Counted from the first letter of the stretch, positions 43,042-52,204 are shown. The stretch: 64,000 nt of DNA from Idiomarina seosinensis_A (GCF_044797955.1 NZ_CP085211.1:2170001-2234000), one strand, 5' to 3'. The notes: generated from the sequence alone by a model not told the origin. Program-made: numbers and translations.

Positions 43042-44025
43042 ATGAAACGTTTACTGCCGACACTACGCGCCGACCAAACCAGCGAATCGCTCATTTCTGT
43101 TATCAATACTATTCAGATTGCCGCCAAAGAAATCTCTTTTCGACTGCATCAGGGGGCCCTTGCCGGTGTCCTTGGCTCGACACTTGATGAAAATATTCAG
43201 GGTGAAACACAAAAAAAACTAGACGTTGTCGCTAACCAGCTATTGAAAACCTTGTTGCTGGAGTCGCCAAATGTTCACGCCATCGCGTCGGAGGAAGAAG
43301 ACTCGATTGTCGTCAGCCCCAATTCTGGAGACTATCTGGTCGCTTTCGATCCTCTCGACGGTAGTTCAAATATCGACATTAACGGGGCTGTCGGTACAAT
43401 TTTCTCGATTCTGCGCAAGCCCGGGGGCGAGGCAAGCGGCGAATCCATGTTTCTGCAGCCGGGCAAAGCGCAGGTGGCTGCCGGCTATGTAGTGTACGGC
43501 CCGGCTACCATGATGGTGCTGACAACCGGTAAAGATGTCCGCACCTTCACTCTTGATCAAACCGTCGGCGAGTTTTTATTGACCCGTGAAAAAGCCGAAA
43601 TCCCTGACAGCACGAAAGAATTTGCCATCAATATGTCGAATCAGCGTCATTGGGGCAAAGCGATAAGCGAATACATCGCTGATCTGCTGCAAGGTGAAGA
43701 CGGTCCGCGCAAAAAGAATTTCAATATGCGCTGGAATGCCGCGATGGTTGCTGACGTTCACCGGATAATCACCCGCGGAGGTTTGTTTACCTACCCCTGG
43801 GATAAACGCAACAGCGCTAAGCCATTTAAGTTACGGTTAATGTACGAAGCCGCACCTATGGCACTTTTAATCGAAAAAGCCGGTGGTAAAGCCAGCGACG
43901 GTTACCAGCGCCTGCTTGATATTGTACCCACAGATATTCATCAGCGCGTCGGCGTAATATTGGGGTCTGCCGAAGAAGTGGAAAAATGCGTGGATTACCA
44001 CACAAAACACCCTAAACCTGATTAA
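43042..44025 (+). CDS. fbp: Fructose-1,6-bisphosphatase class 1
   Basis: Fbp removes the 1-phosphate of fructose-1,6-bisphosphate in gluconeogenesis. Motifs include the metal-binding SEEED, AFDPLDGSSNIDINGAVGTIFSI and RWNAAMVADVHRIITRGG. The 327-residue length fits class 1 enzymes. It is monocistronic by spacing, being separated from ppa by 91 bases that hold a promoter. Confidence 0.96.
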   Translation: MKRLLPTLRADQTSESLISVINTIQIAAKEISFRLHQGALAGVLGSTLDENIQGETQKKLDVVANQLLKTLLLESPNVHAIASEEEDSIVVSPNSGDYLVAFDPLDGSSNIDINGAVGTIFSILRKPGGEASGESMFLQPGKAQVAAGYVVYGPATMMVLTTGKDVRTFTLDQTVGEFLLTREKAEIPDSTKEFAINMSNQRHWGKAISEYIADLLQGEDGPRKKNFNMRWNAAMVADVHRIITRGGLFTYPWDKRNSAKPFKLRLMYEAAPMALLIEKAGGKASDGYQRLLDIVPTDIHQRVGVILGSAEEVEKCVDYHTKHPKPD

Positions 44026-44042
44026 ATTAGACTAAGGCAGGG

Positions 44043-44070
44043 TTGCGCGGGATCGGCGACAAGTTATAAT
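44043..44070 (+). promoter_or_regulatory. Predicted ppa promoter flanked by an 8-bp inverted repeat
   Basis: TTGCGC (44043-44048), a 16-bp spacer and a perfect TATAAT (44065-44070) precede ppa by 47 bases. Perfect inverted 8-mers GTTGCGCG (44042-44049) and CGCGCAAC (44071-44078) bracket it, one covering the -35 box and the other following the -10 box. Confidence 0.7.
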
Positions 44071-44116
44071 CGCGCAACAACCATCCATTACTATATTAAA
44101 GCGAACAGGAATTATT

Positions 44117-44644
44117 ATGAGTTTAGGAAACGTGCCTGCAGGCAGCAATCTACCCGATGAAGTCAATGTCATTATCGAAATACCGGCTAATGCGGATCCG
44201 ATAAAATACGAAGTTGATAAAGATACCGGTACTTTATGGGTCGACCGTTTTATGGCAACCCCGATGTTTTACCCCTGCAACTATGGTTTTGTAAATCACA
44301 CCTTGTCACTGGATGGTGACCCTGTCGACGTTCTTGTTCCAACACCATACCCATTACAGGCTGGCTCGGTCATCAAGTGCCGCCCGGTTGGTGTCCTGAA
44401 GATGAGTGACGAGTCGGGTGAAGACGCCAAGGTTATCGCTGTTCCTGTCAGTAAACTGTCTAAGCAATACGATGACATCAAGGATATCAATGATGTCCCT
44501 GAACTGCTGCGTGCTCAAATCACCCATTTCTTCGAGCGCTATAAAGAGCTGGAAAAAGGCAAATGGGTTAAGGTAGAAGGCTGGGGCGATATTAACGAAG
44601 CAAAAGACGAGCTAAAGTCGTCCTTTGAACGGGCTCAAAAGTAA
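44117..44644 (+). CDS. ppa: Inorganic pyrophosphatase Ppa
   Basis: Ppa hydrolyses pyrophosphate and pulls biosynthetic reactions forward. This is a family I soluble enzyme of 175 residues, with the signature DGDPVDVLV holding metal-binding aspartates, plus KYEVDKDTG and the YPCNYGFV block. The ABC transporter genes follow after six bases, so they probably share the ppa promoter. Confidence 0.97.
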   Translation: MSLGNVPAGSNLPDEVNVIIEIPANADPIKYEVDKDTGTLWVDRFMATPMFYPCNYGFVNHTLSLDGDPVDVLVPTPYPLQAGSVIKCRPVGVLKMSDESGEDAKVIAVPVSKLSKQYDDIKDINDVPELLRAQITHFFERYKELEKGKWVKVEGWGDINEAKDELKSSFERAQK

Positions 44645-44650
44645 TTAGTA

Positions 44651-45343
44651 ATGACTGCTGCCATTGAGTTAACTAAACTGCGCTTTAGTTGGCCGGGCGC
44701 GCAGCCGATAATCGATATTGATCATTGGCAGGTGCCGCAGGGGTCGAATGTTCTCCTGCGGGGCGCCAGTGGCAGCGGTAAATCTACTCTGTTGTCTTTA
44801 TTAGCCGGAATCAATACCCCTGAGTATGGCAGCATCCGCCTGCTCGGTACTGAAATGCAAAAGCTAAGCGCTCGTCAGCGCGACAAGTTTCGTGCTGATC
44901 ATATTGGCTATATTTTCCAGCAGTTTAATTTACTGCCTTATCTGAGTGCACTGGATAACGTGCTACTGGGCATTAAGTTTTCAAAACGCCGACAACAAAA
45001 TTTATCTGAACCAGCGGCAGAAACCGCTGCTGACTATCTAAGCCGCCTTGGCTTATTGCCTGCGCAGCAAAATCAACCGGCAGCCGAGCTCAGCGTCGGC
45101 CAGCAACAACGCGTTGGCGCAGCGCGGGCATTAATTGGCTCTCCTCAGCTTCTGATTGCCGATGAGCCAACTTCAGCACTGGATGCCGATCACCGTGATG
45201 CCTTTGTTAAATTATTGCTGGAACTGAGCGAAGCGAATGGAACCACGGTATTGTTCGTCACTCACGATAGTGCGTTAGCTCCCTTTTTTGACCGCCATGT
45301 AGAGCTTTATGACATCAGCAGGACTTCTGAGGAGCCTGTTTAA
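44651..45343 (+). CDS. ABC transporter ATPase (LolD/MacB type)
   Basis: The 230-residue protein has Walker A GASGSGKST (about 38-46), Q-loop IFQQFNLLPYLSALDNV, a signature reading LSVGQQQRVGAARAL (Val in place of the usual Gly) and Walker B LLIADEPTSALD. This type pairs with FtsX-like permeases. It runs ppa-ATPase-permease-DUF3299 with gaps of 6 and 0 bases and a 4-base overlap. The substrate is not shown by the ATPase itself. Confidence 0.88.
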   Translation: MTAAIELTKLRFSWPGAQPIIDIDHWQVPQGSNVLLRGASGSGKSTLLSLLAGINTPEYGSIRLLGTEMQKLSARQRDKFRADHIGYIFQQFNLLPYLSALDNVLLGIKFSKRRQQNLSEPAAETAADYLSRLGLLPAQQNQPAAELSVGQQQRVGAARALIGSPQLLIADEPTSALDADHRDAFVKLLLELSEANGTTVLFVTHDSALAPFFDRHVELYDISRTSEEPV

Positions 45344-46567
45344 ATGATTAAACTGGCCCTGAAAAGTTTGCTCAATCGCCGAACCAGTGTGTTATTAACC
45401 GTAATAGCTATCGCAGTTAGCGTCGCCCTGCTATTGGCAGTAGAGCGGGTGAAAACTCAGGTTCAGCAGAATTTTGCTAACACAGTTTCCGGTACCGACC
45501 TTATTGTTGGCCCCCGCAGTAGCCAGAGCCAGTTGCTGTTAGCGGCCGTGTTTCATATCGGGTCAGTAACCAATACCATGAGCTGGGACAGTTTTGAAGC
45601 CATAGCAAAACGCAAAGAAGTCAGCTGGGCGGTGCCTATTTCCCTTGGAGATAGTGTTGGTGGACTACCGGTTGTCGCAACAACTGACCAGTATGTTGAG
45701 CATTATCGCTACGGCGACAAGCAACCACTGCAACTTGTTCAGGGCTCCTGGTTTGAAGACCACCAACAGGCAGTCTTGGGCGCCGAAGCAGCCAGCCAGC
45801 TTAACTTAACCGTCAGCGACCAGCTCACCATAGCGCACGGCTCCGGCGGACTTAGCTTCAGCGAGCATGACAACCACCCGATTGCTGTGACAGGGATTTT
45901 AGCCCCTACCGGTACTCCCGTTGATCAGGCCATATTTGTCGACCTGCAAACCATTGAAACGGTACACGGTACCGATACTGAAAACAGCGCTCATCACCAT
46001 CATGAGCACCCCGCCGAGCGCATAACTGCGGCGTTTCTCGGGCTGGAGGTAAAACCGCTGGCATTGCGTCTGCAGCGGCAGATTAATCAGTATAAAGAAG
46101 AGCCGCTAACGGCTTTAATGCCAGGCTTTACATTACAGCAGCTGTGGAAATCCCTTAATATTTTTGAACAAGCCTTAAACGGTATCTCGGTACTGGTAGT
46201 TCTTATCGGCCTTATCGGTATGTTAACCATTTTATTGGCAAGTTTACGTGAACGGCGCCGCGAAATGGCGGTTCTCCGAGCTGTCGGTGCAGGGCCGGGG
46301 ACTATTTTTACCTTACTTGTTACCGAAGCTGTTATGGTGACTTTGGTCGCAACAATGGCAGGTTTGCTGCTACTTTACGCACTGCAGTGGTCACTGACCG
46401 GATTAATACATTCTTCAACAGGTTTACTGTTTACCTTACAACCACCAACACAGGCAGAATGGTCGCGTATGCTACTGGTCGTGGTTGCAGGTTTCCTGTT
46501 AAGCTTAATACCAGCGTGGCGAGCTTATCGCCAGTCACTATCTGATGGGCTAACGGTGAAAGTATGA
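45344..46567 (+). CDS. FtsX-like ABC transporter permease with histidine-rich periplasmic loop
   Basis: This 407-residue permease has an N-terminal helix (about 18-38), a large periplasmic domain (about 40-280) and three more helices near the C-terminus, with LRERRREMAVLRAVGA, the FtsX/MacB permease motif. A cluster His217-His220 plus His222 lies in the periplasmic domain, which suggests metal contact. It starts on the base after the ATPase stop. The pair resembles the lipoprotein/metal-linked MacB-type transporters more than uptake systems of the ZnuBC type. Confidence 0.85.
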   Translation: MIKLALKSLLNRRTSVLLTVIAIAVSVALLLAVERVKTQVQQNFANTVSGTDLIVGPRSSQSQLLLAAVFHIGSVTNTMSWDSFEAIAKRKEVSWAVPISLGDSVGGLPVVATTDQYVEHYRYGDKQPLQLVQGSWFEDHQQAVLGAEAASQLNLTVSDQLTIAHGSGGLSFSEHDNHPIAVTGILAPTGTPVDQAIFVDLQTIETVHGTDTENSAHHHHEHPAERITAAFLGLEVKPLALRLQRQINQYKEEPLTALMPGFTLQQLWKSLNIFEQALNGISVLVVLIGLIGMLTILLASLRERRREMAVLRAVGAGPGTIFTLLVTEAVMVTLVATMAGLLLLYALQWSLTGLIHSSTGLLFTLQPPTQAEWSRMLLVVVAGFLLSLIPAWRAYRQSLSDGLTVKV

Positions 46568-47049
46568 AGTCAATGTTAAAAGCTACAGCGATTCTGGTAA
46601 CAGCGTGTGCTGTTAATGCCAGCGCTATTGCCGCCGACACAATCGGCTGGAAAGATTTATTACCGGAAGGGTTTACGCCCCCGCCCGTGAGACCACAATC
46701 CTACTATGATGCAAACCCTGAAGCCGATAAACAGACGCATTTAAATGCCCCTGTAGTTGAAGAGCTTAACGGTAAAACCATTCGCATCCCTGGCTATGTT
46801 GTGCAACTGGAAGGCAACGCTGACGCTGTAACGGAGTTTTTGTTGGTGCCTTATTTTGGTGCCTGCGTGCATGTCCCGCCGCCACCACCCAATCAGATTA
46901 TTCATGTGGTTTATGAAGAAGGCGTACCGTACGAAAATACCTATGACGCGGTTTGGGTAGAGGGAGTTATTAAAACTGAACGCAGTGAAGGCGAGCTTGC
47001 GGTTACCGGCTACGCCATCGAAGCTGATAGCGTCGAGGTTTACCAGTAA
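46564..47049 (+). CDS. DUF3299 exported protein
   Basis: The 161-residue protein begins with a signal peptide (cleavage near SAIAA, residue about 23), then carries the DUF3299 hallmarks: GWKDLLPEGF at the mature N-terminus, IRIPGYVVQLE, and a FGACVHVPPPPPNQ block with Cys101 and His103. Function is unknown. The ATG overlaps the permease stop as ATGA. I recall such proteins beside ABC and DUF2796 genes in a zinc-linked vibrio cluster, but no DUF2796 gene is present here. Confidence 0.8.
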   Translation: MKSMLKATAILVTACAVNASAIAADTIGWKDLLPEGFTPPPVRPQSYYDANPEADKQTHLNAPVVEELNGKTIRIPGYVVQLEGNADAVTEFLLVPYFGACVHVPPPPPNQIIHVVYEEGVPYENTYDAVWVEGVIKTERSEGELAVTGYAIEADSVEVYQ

Positions 47050-47070
47050 CACAAGCCTGTTCAGGGACAG

Positions 47071-47760
47071 TTAAAAGTGCACATCAACGGACAGAAACGG
47101 TCCGTTGAAATCAATATCTGAAAACAGCCCGTCAACGTCATCCAGATCGACACGCAACGAACGGTAGCCTGCACTGATGCTCACATCGACAGCAAGATTA
47201 TCGATGATGCGATACTCAAGGGCTGCCTGCACGTCAGTTAAGCTACTATCGTCAATCGTTAAAGCTTTGGCTTCACCCGTCACTGCCCAGTGAGTAAATG
47301 GCAGGCCTACACGGGTTGCCAAATAAGCTGTGGGGATGGTTTCAGAAAACCCGCTAACTTGATTACCGGCAATATCCACTGCGCGTCCATCAAAGGTTTT
47401 ACCGTTAATACCGACATCAATAGCGATAATATCGTTATCGAATATCTCGTAATACAAGCTGTAGTCGCGATGGTCAAAGTTAACTTCCGTGGCCGACAGT
47501 TCGGTATCCGCGGTTAGATTATTTTGTCTTACTTTAATATTAGGTAATAACGGGATCGGGTGCTCTAACGCTGCATAAAAACTACTGCGGGTGTTATCTC
47601 CGTCAACCTGGTAAGCATCGCTGGATAACAACTGATAGCTGCCCTTTGAGTCAACCTGCCAACCTTGAACACCAAGGTATAAACCCAGGACGGTATCAGC
47701 GTGAGCATTCATTGACAGGACCGAGCAGGTCAGTAACGCGAGTGTCGATTTTAACTTCAT
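47071..47760 (-). CDS. Outer membrane beta-barrel protein (TIGR04219-like)
   Basis: This 229-residue protein has a signal peptide ending in NAHA-D (about residue 21), alternating hydrophobic beta strands and a C-terminal phenylalanine (VDVHF), which together suggest a small outer-membrane barrel. The GLYLGVQGW start and the PTAYLATRVGLPF region look like the TIGR04219 family of unknown function. It lies 14 bases after the DUF2333 gene on the same strand and is convergent with the DUF3299 gene. Confidence 0.65.
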   Translation of the reverse strand: MKLKSTLALLTCSVLSMNAHADTVLGLYLGVQGWQVDSKGSYQLLSSDAYQVDGDNTRSSFYAALEHPIPLLPNIKVRQNNLTADTELSATEVNFDHRDYSLYYEIFDNDIIAIDVGINGKTFDGRAVDIAGNQVSGFSETIPTAYLATRVGLPFTHWAVTGEAKALTIDDSSLTDVQAALEYRIIDNLAVDVSISAGYRSLRVDLDDVDGLFSDIDFNGPFLSVDVHF

Positions 47761-47774
47761 TGCGTCCTCTTAAG

Positions 47775-48782
47775 TTAGCCTTCAGCTAACAAGTTGCGTA
47801 AATCGATTAATGCCGCATTGGCACGAGATAAATAGTTAGCCATGACCAGTGAATGGTTAGCCAGCAAGCCAAAGCCAGAACCATTCAAAATCATTGGACT
47901 GGATACCGGCTGCAGAGAAGACTCCAGTTCATTAATAATTTGCTGCAGACTTATCAATGCATTTTTATTCGACAGCACTTCGGCAAAGTCAATTTCAACG
48001 GCTTTTAAGAAGTTTAGTATTGCCCAGCTGGCCCCTCTTGCTTCATAAAACGTATTATCGATCTGCCACCAGCTTGTCTTTTGCCTGATGGCCTGCAGTG
48101 AGGCCGTCGACTGCACTGCTACGGCATCACCGGCAAGAGCCAAATCCGGTTCAACCCGGGCAACACTGGCACTCAGTCGGCGTGACAAAGAACCGAGACG
48201 CTTCTCCAGCTCCTGCATATAACGCCGGAGGTTATCAGAGCGAGCGTAAAACTGCGCTGAATGATCCGAGCTATCCAGTAATGCAAGCCGGTACTGTTTA
48301 ACTTCGTTAATGACGGTTTTGTATTCGTTTTCTGCCGTAGGTGCAAACCAGCTGGTATGATCAATATTCATGGCCGGCTGAGCAACAACTAAATTAGGGT
48401 TTTCTACTGACTGCGACTGCGAGCGGCTAAAATCATTTCGAAGAGCCAGCAACATATCCCGGGTCATTTGCACCACACCAAACTCCCACGCCGGGATATT
48501 ATCCAGCCATACTGTCGGTGGCAAAATATCGTTGCTCATGTAGCCGCCGCGCTTATTCAGTAAAGTGCTCAGGCTCTCGATAACCGCAGTACTGGTTGCA
48601 AATCCCTTAACCGGTTCTACCTCCAGCTCAGCTGCTGTTTGTTGTATCGCTGTATTAAGTGCAACAGGCTGTGGCTCTTCGCTCAGCAGCCAGCCCAGCA
48701 GCCAAAAAAGGACTACCAATAAAGTGACTCCGCCAATGGACCATGTCCAGACGGATTTTTTAGTTAGCGCAGCAATTTTCAT
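47775..48782 (-). CDS. DUF2333 family inner-membrane protein
   Basis: The 335-residue protein has one N-terminal membrane helix (about 13-33) and a mostly helical periplasmic part. The LNKRGGYMSNDILPPTVWLDNIPAWEFGV block (about 75-103) is typical of DUF2333. The function is unknown. Its ATG overlaps the stop of the upstream PCu(A)C gene as ATGA, and the outer-membrane protein gene follows, suggesting a small envelope operon. Confidence 0.82.
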   Translation of the reverse strand: MKIAALTKKSVWTWSIGGVTLLVVLFWLLGWLLSEEPQPVALNTAIQQTAAELEVEPVKGFATSTAVIESLSTLLNKRGGYMSNDILPPTVWLDNIPAWEFGVVQMTRDMLLALRNDFSRSQSQSVENPNLVVAQPAMNIDHTSWFAPTAENEYKTVINEVKQYRLALLDSSDHSAQFYARSDNLRRYMQELEKRLGSLSRRLSASVARVEPDLALAGDAVAVQSTASLQAIRQKTSWWQIDNTFYEARGASWAILNFLKAVEIDFAEVLSNKNALISLQQIINELESSLQPVSSPMILNGSGFGLLANHSLVMANYLSRANAALIDLRNLLAEG

Positions 48783-49210
48783 TCTAATTCTCTGACTTCC
48801 AAGTTGATTTGCTGACGGCTACCATCGGCAAAATGCATCACTACCGGCACACTGTCACCCACTTTGAACGGCTGCTGTAAATCAAAAAACATGATGTGGT
48901 AACTACCCGGCGCCATCGACAGCGATTCGCCGGCTGCCAGAGTCAGTTCAGGAACGTGTACCATTTTCATCATACCGTTATCGTGCTGGTGAGTATGAAG
49001 TTCGGTTTTCGAACTGGCCGGGCTTTCCAGTTTAACCAGTGTTAACGGCTGCTCCTGTTCATTAGCCAGACTGGCATAGCCTGCACCGTTAGCCATGCCC
49101 GGTATGGTCGCTCTGGCCCAGGCTTCAGTAACTGACAGCTCAGCGGCCAGCGCCAGATTCGAGATGACTATTACGGTGATTCCGAGGAAGGTTATCAGTT
49201 TTGCTTTCAT
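48779..49210 (-). CDS. Periplasmic copper chaperone, PCu(A)C family
   Basis: PCu(A)C proteins bind Cu(I) in the periplasm and help deliver it to cytochrome oxidase. The 143-residue protein has a signal peptide (cleavage near ALAAE, residue about 23) and the AWARATIPGMANGAGY motif. The copper-binding pattern of spaced His and Met residues is visible: HTHQHDNGMMKM and, about 20 residues later, a YHIM motif. No Sco or cytochrome oxidase gene is nearby. It overlaps the DUF2333 gene by four bases. Confidence 0.87.
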   Translation of the reverse strand: MKAKLITFLGITVIVISNLALAAELSVTEAWARATIPGMANGAGYASLANEQEQPLTLVKLESPASSKTELHTHQHDNGMMKMVHVPELTLAAGESLSMAPGSYHIMFFDLQQPFKVGDSVPVVMHFADGSRQQINLEVRELE

Positions 49211-49246
49211 AGGAAGCGTCCGGTTTAACTAGATTTACCCTACATA

Positions 49247-49555
49247 CTACACTGTTTTGCGGGAATTTCTAAAAACAACGTATAAAATCGCAACACAAAG
49301 GACTAGTGGCCAAAACATTCCAATGCCGGTAAAAACCATAGCCACAAATGCACCAATCAATCCAATTGCCACGCTACCGAATACTGTCATAAGAAGGAAA
49401 AACACCAGCCCTATAATGGCTAATGCGATAACAACCGATAGTGCAAACTCAATAACCGAGCCAAGAGCATAGCCAATCGAGCTAAAAATTTCAGGGGCAA
49501 ACGAGACCCCAATAATGACCAGAACGATAGTAACGATCCACTGATTACGTGACAT
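49247..49555 (-). CDS. Small hydrophobic membrane protein
   Basis: This 102-residue protein is very hydrophobic, with about three helices (roughly 8-25, 33-63 and 68-95) and a basic C-terminus. I do not recognise a family. The start MSRNQW is preceded by a fair ribosome-binding site (AGAGG). It sits 36 bases upstream of the copper chaperone on the same strand, so it may belong to that operon. Confidence 0.6.
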   Translation of the reverse strand: MSRNQWIVTIVLVIIGVSFAPEIFSSIGYALGSVIEFALSVVIALAIIGLVFFLLMTVFGSVAIGLIGAFVAMVFTGIGMFWPLVLCVAILYVVFRNSRKTV

Positions 49556-49683
49556 AACTGCCTCTTTTTAACTGAATAATAACTTCTTTGTGTTATTCAA
49601 TTTTGATGCCAAATATTTTTCCTTTATATTCATTTAGTTAGGTATTCAATAATCAATCCATTGGTTTATTTTACGACCTAAAT

Positions 49684-49711
49684 AAAAAAACCGCCACAAA
49701 GTGGCGGTTTT
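49684..49711 (-). terminator. Rho-independent terminator of the TonB receptor gene
   Basis: A perfect 7-bp stem (CCGCCAC at 49691-49697 with GTGGCGG at 49701-49707) and a 3-base loop are followed, in the minus direction, by seven U residues. It lies 24 bases after the receptor stop. The opposite side has four T residues, so it may be bidirectional. Confidence 0.9.
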
Positions 49712-49730
49712 CGCTTCACCTTATAGAGTC

Positions 49731-52139
49731 TTAAAACCGATATTCCAGCTCGGTGAAGAAGTAACCACCATTAAAGCCAATGGGTGAATTGGTTAAAGGA
49801 TAGACAAAAATTCCGTTGAACTGATTGCCTTCTGAGCGTCTGTCCGGATACTGACTGAACAAGTTTTGTGCGCCCAGCTTAACTGATATTGCTTCGTTCC
49901 ATTGATAGCCCACGGTTAAGTCCGTGATCCAGTCAGGCCCGTAAGTTTCAGTCCCGCTACTGTAATAAATATCATAGGTACCGAAGTAGCTAAGCTGCAA
50001 ATTGGTAGACCATTTTCCCATCTGATGCGTTAAGCCTAACGAACCCGAGTGTTTAGGAACAGACTCAGTCATTCGGACCTGTTCATTTTCGTCAAATAGG
50101 ACATCCTCCAGGCCATCAAGCAAAGACGGAAGGTTGATCGCATCAATATCCGTGTCGTTGTAGCCATAGGCTAACTGAGTTTTCAGGTCGCCGTAACCGC
50201 TGAGATCAAATTGTTTACTGACCACCACGTCTATACCACGGGTGGTGGTATCCACAGCATTTACAAAAAACCGCGCATTTTCAGCGCTGATATCAGCTAA
50301 GGCGTCAGCGACAGCCGCTGAATCAGACGGCGTAACGTCCCCGGATAAAATAATGCGGTCCTGGATCTCTATTTGGAATGCATCAACTGTAACAGTAAGT
50401 CCCTCAAAACCATTCCATACGACTCCAAGACTCAGGCTCTCCGACTCTTCAGGCTGTAAATCGCCAATACCCAGTGCTTCTGTGACCGGGCTGATGTTAT
50501 TAAATGTCCCGGATTGTTCAGGCTCTGGACCATTGCCCCGGTCAACAAACAGCGTCGAGATATTGGTAAAATATAACTGCTGGACACTGGGCGCACGAAA
50601 GCCGGTATTGGCTGTTGCCCGAACAGCTAACTGGTCTGTCGCATCATAACGGCCAGAAATCTTCCAGCTGGTATTAGTACCAAAATCGGAATAATCTTCG
50701 TGCCGAACAGCTGCTCCCCACATAAAGTCAGTAGTTAGCTGATTTTCTGCTTCGAGATACAGACCAATATTATCGCGTGATTGGTCAACCTCTGACTCAG
50801 GAGCAAAACCAGTAAAGCCCTGGCTACCACCGGGACGTCCTTGATAGCCACCATTGATATAAGACGCCTCGTCGCCTGCAATCACTTCGTAACTGTTTTC
50901 TCGATAGCTAACCCCCATTGCGATAGATAGATCCGAGTTATTAGCAAAAGGGATAAACCGCTGTGCATCAAAAGTCAGATTAGTCTCACCATTTTGTAGC
51001 GTACCTGCTTCAAAGGTAGTGGGTGTCAGATCAGGGCCAAGTGATGCATTTAATGAATTTTTAACGTTGTATTGGAACTCACTAAAACCATAGCCAGCGC
51101 TCAGATCGAATGTCCATTCGTCTAGCATCCATTCGAAACCAAGATAGCCTGAATAATCTTTTACGTCGGGAGCTAATATGGGCAGGAAGCCGTCGGGGTA
51201 AATTTCGGTTAATGTATTTGACTGTAACGCCCGACGATAGAAAGCTCCGGATTCGGAGGTGCGGTCACTAAAACCACCAAAGGCATAAAAACTGGCTGAT
51301 TCACCAACACCGATCTCAAGATTGGCAAATAATGATGCATTTTCATAGTCAGCATCGCCGACATGAAAGCTGTTGCGATCGAAGGTTTGCTCGCGGGGAT
51401 CAAGCTCGCCGTTAGGCAGTAAAGGATACTGTTGCCTGGGATCTGGCTCCGCACGGTTGGTGCGATTTTTGCTGTGAACTTCTCCGGACAGCGTAAAAGC
51501 GCCATCATCGCCTACCTTAAATCCATTACTGGCAGATAGTTTCCACTGCTCTCCATCGCCTTTGTGTGTCTGCCCCAATTGCAGGTTGCTCATACCACCT
51601 TCTGCATTATCTTTTAGCACAATATTTATCACACCGGCAATAGCATCAGAGCCATAAAGAGCCGCGGCACCATCGCGTAGTACCTCGATTCTTTTGATAG
51701 CTGCAATCGGAATAGCGTTTAGATCGGCATTTGAGCTACCGCGACCGGTAGTTCCGTTTAAGTGCACCAAGGCTGAACTGTGTCGACGTTTGCCATTGAT
51801 CAGTACCAGCGTATGATCCGGGGACAAACCCCTTAACGATGCGGGACGAACGGCATCAGTACCGTCGGTTATCGACGAAGAGGGAAAGTTAAAACTGGGT
51901 ACAGAATACTGCAACGCCTTCGCGGTTTCAGTTATACCGGTAGCCGCTAAGTCCTCAGCCGAGATTATATCTACCGGGGCCGAGCCATCAGTTGCTGTTC
52001 GCATTGATAGCCTTGAGCCAACGACCTGCAAGACCTCTTCAACTTCGGCTGCAGACTGATTTTGCTGTTGTGCAACAGCAGGGAAAGTTGCCATGGTTCC
52101 GGCGACGATCGCCAGGGTAATTGGATTTAGCTTTTTCAT
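49731..52139 (-). CDS. TonB-dependent outer membrane receptor
   Basis: The 802-residue protein has a signal peptide (to about residue 23, AVAQQ), a possible TonB-box stretch EEVLQVVGSR, a plug domain (about 50-170) with the LRGLSPDHTLVLINGKRR and VLRDGAAALYGSDAIAGVINI signatures, and a 22-strand barrel ending in a C-terminal phenylalanine (ELEYRF). The substrate cannot be read; no siderophore, sugar or cobalamin gene is nearby. The start lies about 45 bases from the second rRNA terminator, so its promoter must be compact, or some rRNA readthrough may occur. Confidence 0.93.
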   Translation of the reverse strand: MKKLNPITLAIVAGTMATFPAVAQQQNQSAAEVEEVLQVVGSRLSMRTATDGSAPVDIISAEDLAATGITETAKALQYSVPSFNFPSSSITDGTDAVRPASLRGLSPDHTLVLINGKRRHSSALVHLNGTTGRGSSNADLNAIPIAAIKRIEVLRDGAAALYGSDAIAGVINIVLKDNAEGGMSNLQLGQTHKGDGEQWKLSASNGFKVGDDGAFTLSGEVHSKNRTNRAEPDPRQQYPLLPNGELDPREQTFDRNSFHVGDADYENASLFANLEIGVGESASFYAFGGFSDRTSESGAFYRRALQSNTLTEIYPDGFLPILAPDVKDYSGYLGFEWMLDEWTFDLSAGYGFSEFQYNVKNSLNASLGPDLTPTTFEAGTLQNGETNLTFDAQRFIPFANNSDLSIAMGVSYRENSYEVIAGDEASYINGGYQGRPGGSQGFTGFAPESEVDQSRDNIGLYLEAENQLTTDFMWGAAVRHEDYSDFGTNTSWKISGRYDATDQLAVRATANTGFRAPSVQQLYFTNISTLFVDRGNGPEPEQSGTFNNISPVTEALGIGDLQPEESESLSLGVVWNGFEGLTVTVDAFQIEIQDRIILSGDVTPSDSAAVADALADISAENARFFVNAVDTTTRGIDVVVSKQFDLSGYGDLKTQLAYGYNDTDIDAINLPSLLDGLEDVLFDENEQVRMTESVPKHSGSLGLTHQMGKWSTNLQLSYFGTYDIYYSSGTETYGPDWITDLTVGYQWNEAISVKLGAQNLFSQYPDRRSEGNQFNGIFVYPLTNSPIGFNGGYFFTELEYRF

Positions 52140-52183
52140 TACTGCTCTCTTGTTATGGGCTGGCGTTACTTTATCAGTTTTAC

Positions 52184-52204
52184 AAAAAAACCGTTAAAAC
52201 GGTT
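52184..52204 (-). terminator. Second terminator-like hairpin after the rRNA operon
   Basis: AACCGTT (52189-52195) and AACGGTT (52198-52204) form a 7-bp inverted repeat, and a run of A residues at 52184-52190 gives U residues in minus-strand RNA. It lies about 50 bases beyond the first rRNA terminator and would make a tandem pair. The 2-base loop means the real stem is shorter. Confidence 0.6.
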
